The notes beneath the pieces were generated by a model. It saw only the letters and a list, made by a program, of their open reading frames with translations, was not told the origin of the DNA and made no database searches. DNA of 64,000 nt, taken from NCBI GenBank assembly GCA_009192285.1, contig CM018603.1, positions 5,763,613 to 5,827,612 on the forward strand, read 5' to 3'. The position numbers and the translations under genes are program-made. Shown here in pieces: positions 57,761-64,000 of the stretch (its first letter is position 1; each line of letters starts with the position of its first letter). This stretch comes from Morchella semilibera (lineage: Eukaryota > Ascomycota > Pezizomycetes > Pezizales > Morchellaceae).

Positions 57761-59952
57761 ATGTCGGGGAAAAACCGTAGACCAGGAAACCCCGTTGCAG
57801 GAAAAAACGGCTCCATAAGAAGCTTCTTCAAACCAGTGCCGCCTCCGTCTCCGTCACCGCCTGGCACGGACCACTCTGAGGCTACAGCTAATGCCACAAT
57901 TGCATCCGTCCAGATATCCCCCAGCAGCCGCCCAACTACATGCAGAGCTCCAAGAAACAATTCTTGTCAAACCAATGCCACCATCCACAGAGAGCTCATT
58001 CACAGAGCCATCAATGCCCTCCTCGTCGCTCCCGGACTCGCAGGCTACTACCAGATCAAGAGTAGTCCCCAGTTCTGATGGCGAGGAATCAGACGACTCC
58101 CTTGATGATCCCTTCGAGACGCTCCGGCGACAGCGACGGAAGATAGAGCCCGCCTCTGGCATCAAGAAAAACGCCTAGTACTGCCTCATCGCTCCATAAG
58201 CCCATCTCTGACCCATCACCTCCAGTCGTCGACCTCCCCCCGCCACGCGTATTCAAGTTCTCACTAGGGAACCTAGTCGCGCAGGAAGGAGCGCTCGAAT
58301 GCGCTAGCCAAAGAGCGACAGACGTCAAAGGCGCTACATGAGGAGGCGAACCGCGAGATCAAGACAGATTTTAGAGGCGGCGAGCAGGAAATCGATGAGG
58401 AGATGATGATCCAGGCGTTTGGCGAGGTGGAGGCGCGGAAGCTCATTGCCGCGCTGAGGAGGAAGGATGCATGGCGGGTTGATAAGACGTGGCATTTCTT
58501 CGATCTGGAGCGGGGGGAAAGAAGGAACCCGTTTCCACGGAAGGCGGTGGAGGGGTTGGATGGGTGGGAGGCGGGGCTTGTGAGTGCGTGTGGTTTATCA
58601 TCTAGATCAAGGTTTCCGAGCGTGCTAACGGTGTGGTGTAGCTGCTAAGGGCCGGAGACAGATGTTCGTTTCTGGGTTTGTCATGGATATGGCGAAGATC
58701 GATTCTGTGCTCCCAGATGAGGCATTGGTCTGGTTGATGGACGAGTGTATGTGTGGTCCAATACCTCATTTTGTCTGAGAGCCATAACTTACGTAGTTCA
58801 CAGTGTGCCTAGAGGCTAAAGAGGACCTTGCATTCGCATACTCTAGGGTTCTTGGGGCACTGCCCATCCCTGATGTTCAAAAATTATTTACGGAAGAGAG
58901 AGTGACTCGCCTCTTTGATTTGCTCGGGGGCAAGAGCGACGCACTAGACACGGAGAAACCAGTGCCTTGGCAGATTCCGGAAGAATAGGTATGACTGGCT
59001 TCCATATATATGCATTGTCAATAATAATCCATGGAGAACCCCATGAGACTGACTGTTTGAAGATGACCTGGATGGCAATTTCTACAACGCAAAACTCGTC
59101 ACCACGCTCATTGGGAGAATAGCCCCGTAGTACGCCAATCCCCCTAATCGCTTCTTTTAAGTAAAAGTTAGATGGGAAGTACTGATTGTTATAATTAGCA
59201 TTTGCACTGATAGCGCAGTTATTAAAAAGACCTGTATACTACTAGTGCGACTCTCACTCGACATCCGGGTAGCAAGACAAGCGGGACTACGGGCTTCGAT
59301 AGAAGATGCACTGTCCGAGCTATTCACCTCAGTGCCAGACGACAACTGGCCCGAGCTTTCCCGGGAGGTTGGCCTCAACCTCATCAACACAATTCTCGAC
59401 CCGCCCCACCGTCTCCGCGCCGTCAACACCCTCCCTGTGCACACATCCCGCGCCCACCTTTTCCGCCGCCGTCTCGCCCTCTCCTACCTCTGGGACGACA
59501 CCTCCTTCCTGACCAAGCCCTACGATGACCTCCTCTATATCTCCGACCTCGATAAGCTCCTTGCTGGACCGCAGTACAAGATCACGAAGGACACGGACTA
59601 CCCCAACCTTAAAGCGCACATTTCCATGCTGGACATAGCCATTGACGATGGCCCGACAAGTAATGACGAGGATAATGATGCGGAGATTGATATTCTTGTT
59701 GAGCGCCTAAGGCACTTGTTTGGGCGTATCATTGATACGAATGCACAGAACTTGACAAGGACAGAGGCGAAGGATACGATTGAGAGGCTAAACTTTAGGC
59801 TGAGGTTTGCGGTAAGGAAGAAGGTGAAGACGCATTTGGTTGTGGATACCGATACGGGCGAGTGGGTGGGCAGAGATGGAATGCGCCAGGCAAGGCTGCC
59901 TTGGGGCAGTGCTGCTGGTTCTGGCAGTGCTGGTAGTGCTGGTAGTTTCTAG
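57761..59952 (+). pseudogene. Fungal protein with PIP-box-like motif, frame broken
   Basis: Start MSGKNRRPGNP leads to G-S-I-R-S-F-F-K-P, resembling a PCNA-interacting (PIP) peptide. Collinear coding pieces follow in different frames: an acidic D-G-E-E-S-D-D-S-L-D-D stretch (58070-58110), T-P-S-T-A-S-S and F-K-F-S-L-G-N-L, a helical L-H-E-E-A-N-R-E-I-K-T-D-F segment, V-S-G-F-V-M-D-M-A, D-L-A-F-A-Y-S-R-V-L-G, D-L-D-G-N-F-Y-N-A-K and a long last exon (59245-59952). Shifts are needed near 57930, 58165 (A5 run), 58285, 58986 and 59130; two introns between them look normal. A nuclear role near PCNA is inferred from the motif alone; I do not recognise the family by name. It may be decayed or carry consensus errors. 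Confidence 0.55.
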
Positions 59953-61942
59953 TGGTACTGGTAGATAAATAGATAGTTTACCCGGGGGTGAGACGGACGG
60001 AGAGTAACTATTACTACTAACTGGTATTTATTACGAGTGAATATCCATCAGTAGGAGCTACTGAGCTTGCTTATGGAGGAGCTACATGCACCCGGTACTT
60101 TCTTAAAAAAAAGATTTCTTCTTTTGGCTTGGGATAGGCTTGGGACAACTAATAAACGGGTGGGAACTGTTGACATTTGGTGGAGATTTAATCGGTCATG
60201 GAAGTGGAGTTTTATCCTGAACTCACGTCAAGTGTTGTTGATTCGGCTTACTCACTTGGATACTGACTGATGTGTTTACGCAGCCTTCCCCTCAGTGAAG
60301 CGACAAGCCTACCGGCAACAAACACCAAAACCACGGTAAGTTTAAATACATGTAAATAGCACCACACAAAGATCCCGATATAGAGTGGCTATAGCGACAT
60401 TGTACCTACATGTATAAATATCTTATCGCAGGCATGCAGGTAGATATGTAGATAGGCAGATAAAAACAAATGCATGTCTCCTACGCGAGCCCGCCCGGTC
60501 GCTCGCTCGGCACGTAGAAATATATACAGTACCGTACCTACATTGTATACTTGACATAGAGTACTCTAGCCCGTTGTACTCTAGAGTACCAGCCTGCAGG
60601 TCCATCAGCACCGCCAAAAAAAAAAAAGGAAATTAAAAAAAAGCAAATAAAACCGCTACTTTAGGACAACCCTTCTGGAAGGAAGGAAAGAGGGAGGGGT
60701 TCGGTGGCTTGGTGGTGGCAGCGGCTCAGCTGGGATCCGGTCGGCCGCTAAAGTTAGATGGGGAGGGCTTTTTTTTGTTCCGGCTTCCGGTGACCGGCTT
60801 CCGCGCTAAAAGCTACTTGTTGGCTCTAGCTTCTTCCTAAGTACCTGCTGTTAGGTTTCGGGGAATTTGGGGTCATGGAGGGTCACTCGTTTTCCTTTTT
60901 TTTTTTTGAAGGCGTGTTCGATTTGGATTTAGGGTTTTGGGGCCTTTGGGTCGCGTTGTTGACAAGGGGGGCGTGTTGGAAATACTAGCTAGGTTGGCGC
61001 CAGGCGCTCTGGAAGGGGGATCTACACTCTACTCATCTCATGCAGCCCATAAACTACATCATGTCCGGTCTAAGACACCGCTATATCGCCAACTCTAAAC
61101 ACTTGCTTTTTGGCGAGACGGAAAAAACAATTTTTCGTTGCAATAAGTTATTCCCACTTTCTCCGCGTTGGATGGGGATCTAGATGTTTATGTCCTCCGA
61201 GATTATTGTGCGAGTGATAGACTGTGAAGATGGGTGGGTACAAGTAGTATTGCGAAGTCGTTGATTGTATGCAGCCTTTGGGCTCTGCCGGGTCTAACAT
61301 GGTAATTCTCCTCTCAAGACCCCTTCTCGTCGCTTCCCCTCAACAACGGAGGGAAGAAAATAGGTTGGGTACCGCTAAGGGTGGTAGTATGATGTATTCC
61401 GTTTTAATTTTGTTTCCGTAATAGCTCTTACAGATCTCCGACTTGCTTTTTCTTTTTTTCTCTTTTCTTTTCTCTCTCGCTCTATGCCCTAACTACTAAC
61501 CAGTCCCTTCCAAAGACGCCGATAGTGTACAGTGTAATAAAAGAAAATAGGAGGGAAATTTTCGATGAGGGGAGTGCTCAGCTTGATAAAATGGTGCTGG
61601 GAGGAATAGAGATATAAACAGTAAAGGTGAAAACGCCAGAGACCATCGGTATAAATATATATATATATAAGCTAGAAGAGTTGATAAAATGGTAGAAATC
61701 GAGGGCCTGGGAAGAAAGGCTATAGATAGGTGAGTGAAGGAGGTAGGTAGGGGGAAAAGAGGAGAGTATGGTATGAACTAGCCAGCCAATATGTATAATA
61801 GAACACAAGAAACATTTCAAACCAAAAGGGGATCAAAAGACAATCTATACATCCGGCGACTTCCCCCAGAAATCCTCACCGCTGAGAGAACAGAGAAGAG
61901 AAAGGAACCCGTCGTCACATCACATCGCTTGCCACCTGCGTT
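59953..61942. other. Intergenic
   Basis: No gene found. Two short repeats: a diverged GTGCTGGTTCTGGCAGTGCTGG just inside the preceding gene end, and TATATATATA at 61656-61668. Confidence 0.55.
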
Positions 61943-63739
61943 TCATCTCTTCGATTTCTTCACGGGCAGCAAATCCAGGTGTTTGTCTGGGTACACTTCC
62001 CTCTCCCTCACATTCGTCATCTCCTGCTGTTGCTGCACACTTTGTTTGAACCGCTGGTCCATCAGCCTTGATGTCGTCTTTGGGCCCGATTGCTGCTTGC
62101 CGACAGACATCCACCCACGCTTGCCCTCCTTTGCGCCACTCTCACCCCACATTGTAAGGCGCTGTGTACGGCGGAGCTTGTGCAGGCCGTAGGCACAGAT
62201 GATGGCCGAGAAGACGAATGCCCATCCGGAAACGCCCCAGAAGGCAAGGTCAGACTCTTCTATGAAGTTCTTGAGGTTCATGCCGTAGAGACCGGCAATG
62301 AAGGTGCCAGAGCCGATGCCGAGTGTGCCGATGGAAAATTTAAGGTCGAGGAGCATGAGAGAGTTACGGTTGGCGTCGAGGATGATGTTGACACTGGAGT
62401 GATAATGTTAGTCCTCAGTGATAGTAGTTGAAGATGGGTGTTCTCACATTTCCTCGGTATTTCGGATACTTGAGACTAAATTGCTGGAGATCTGGACAAT
62501 CTCATCACATATCTTGTGATACGACTCAAGCAACATTTCTATTTCAGTGTGCTCCTCCGTCGGCCTAATTTTTCCGTGTAGCTTCTCCGAGAGATACATA
62601 TCAGCCAAGTCATCATCAGCCTCAAGGATCTCCTCAATGGCATCTCTAATGAGTTTTGCCTTCTGCTCAAATGTCGACAGCTTCTTGGAGTAAATCAAGA
62701 GTTGTCGTAGCTTATCCCTATCAATATCCTCCTCCAAGTCCCCTAGCAACGTAATCACTAGCTCCTGCAGCACCTTCATTTCCGCCTCCAGTGCCGCAGT
62801 AACGGAGATTAGTATTGCTTCTAGGGCGCGCATCTCATACGGGAGACCGCCCATAGCCTTTGAGCCTTGCCGCAGCTTGCCGCCAAGGTCGTACATAAAG
62901 ATGGATTGGGTGTAAGAGTCAGTCGATCCGTATACATCGAAGAGGAGGACCATGTCAGCTTTAATGAGCGCACGAATGTGTAGTAGGTTCACGAGAATGG
63001 AATTTTTGCGGACAAGTATGTGGGGGACGATGATGCTAGGAACCCAAAGCTTGCGCAGATCGCGGGGCATTAGACCGTGCTATAATCATTGGCCTGTTTA
63101 GTCACTAACCCCATACTAAGACAGGTAGGTATACATACTTTCGTACAGAGCTCTGTCTTCTTGAACTCTCCAAATACAACAGTAACATTTCCTGCAATCC
63201 GCAATCCCCGGTCAGAATCCATTGCTACCAATGACAAATACTGCGTGAAAGGGCATAAGAAACATACCTTCTTTATCAAACTCAGTACACCTCAAGAATT
63301 CATCACCGTTATTCTTGTGTAGCAGGCTCCTCCCCAAAATCGCATCCTCCGGCCCCGAATCTAGGTACCGTGAACTGCCCTTCTCCGGCCGCTGCGCATA
63401 CTTCTTTGACCGCCGTCTAAATAACGTCTCTAAGAACCCACTCAATTTGCGCTTCCCCGCAACTATTGATCCCGCCTCCGACCCGCCATACTGCTGCTGT
63501 AGGAAGCCCGAATTTGCCGTATCTGCATACCGCGATAGTAGCGTGAGGCGGGATTGCGTTTTTGAGGTTGTAAAAGTCCGGCGCTGTGTTGGGGCCGTCG
63601 CTGTTACACCGGCTTCCTTCCCATCGAAGCTGGGGCGAGCTGATGCAGTAATGGAGAGGGCGCAGCAGCGGCGCGGAGTGCGGGTTAGGCGCAGTGCCAG
63701 CGTTCGAGGGCATGTGGAGGGCGCAAGGTGAGCGCGCAT
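61943..63739 (-). CDS. MRS2: Mitochondrial Mg2+ channel Mrs2 (CorA family)
   Basis: Four exons encode about 535 aa from MRAHLAPST (63739). The N terminus is Arg/Ser/Thr-rich without acidic residues, as in a mitochondrial presequence. The matrix domain has D-L-R-K-L, I-L-V-R-K-N-S-I-L-V-N-L-L-H-I-R-A-L-I-K and L-P-Y-E-M-R-A-L-E-A-I-L. Two membrane spans near the end enclose Y-G-M-N, the diagnostic pore motif (G-M-N). Mrs2 carries Mg2+ across the inner membrane and supports group II intron splicing in yeast. The tail after span 2 is basic (ends VKKSKR). Junctions: GTATGT, GTATGT and GTGAGA donors; all in frame. Confidence 0.94.
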
Positions 63740-64000
63740 GTGGGCCGTAAGAGATTTTGCCTGTATGTGTGGGTATCAGGATATGTTCACTTTCTGGTGG
63801 CAAGGTGAGAGTTGCCTGTGGATGGTTATGATGGTAGTAGTAGTGGAATTGAGTTATGAAAGAGACGCAATGAGCGAACGGGAATCCTGAATTGAAGGGA
63901 TCGATCCCTCAACGTATGATATCGGAAGAGGCTCTGCGGTAGCTGCTGTTAGTCCAAGGAAAACTTTTGAGGTTGTGGCTAGTGGGGGTGGCTAGGCGAG

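Noticed and set aside
1-64000. CRISPR arrays, operons, viral genes
   Set aside because: None seen; the spliceosomal introns and gene families are those of a fungal nucleus.

Overview
This is nuclear DNA of a filamentous ascomycete (Pezizomycotina). Genes carry several short introns with GTATGT/GTAAGT-type donors, and products include a Skt5/Chs4 chitin-synthase activator, an SRF-type Mcm1, a fungal tetraspanin, Cbp4 and an Hsp9/12 stress protein. The genus cannot be fixed from sequence. Inference only: the long gene-poor stretches and small foldback elements suggest a transposon-inflated genome.

Layout. 1-6280 has no recognisable gene. 6281-6537 is an array of a telomere-like 10-bp unit (TTAGGGTTAG), ending in a single N at 6538. 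Sequence left and right of the N may therefore be two different assembly pieces. From 6549 to 18297 lies a compact, mostly very GC-rich block: a tiny three-exon gene for a probably lipidated 68-aa protein, HSP12-like, a twin-CX9C DUF3128 gene, URI/BUD27, TFB3, an F-box-like gene, NIF3 and KIN28 (CDK7). From 19876 to 31657 come SKT5/CHS4, CBP4, a gene desert with a small inverted-repeat element, and MCM1. The remaining genes are a tetraspanin, proteasome alpha1 (SCL1), malate synthase, phosphoserine aminotransferase (SER1), SDA1, a Dnf-type P4-ATPase, a broken or mis-sequenced gene with a PIP-box-like motif, and MRS2.

Functional links. TFB3 and KIN28 encode two of the three core TFIIK subunits and lie 3 kb apart; URI, which acts in RNA polymerase assembly, shares a divergent promoter with TFB3. 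The other genes are ordinary single-copy housekeeping functions: chitin deposition, bc1 assembly, glyoxylate cycle, serine synthesis, 60S biogenesis, lipid flipping and mitochondrial Mg2+.

Quality. At least four, probably six, otherwise conserved genes (DUF3128, URI, SKT5 and KIN28; less surely the F-box-like gene and the 57.8-kb gene) are interrupted by one-base indels, often at homopolymers. Because these sit beside genes that read cleanly, consensus error is a strong alternative to pseudogenisation. Exon boundaries below were inferred by eye from splice motifs and family conservation.
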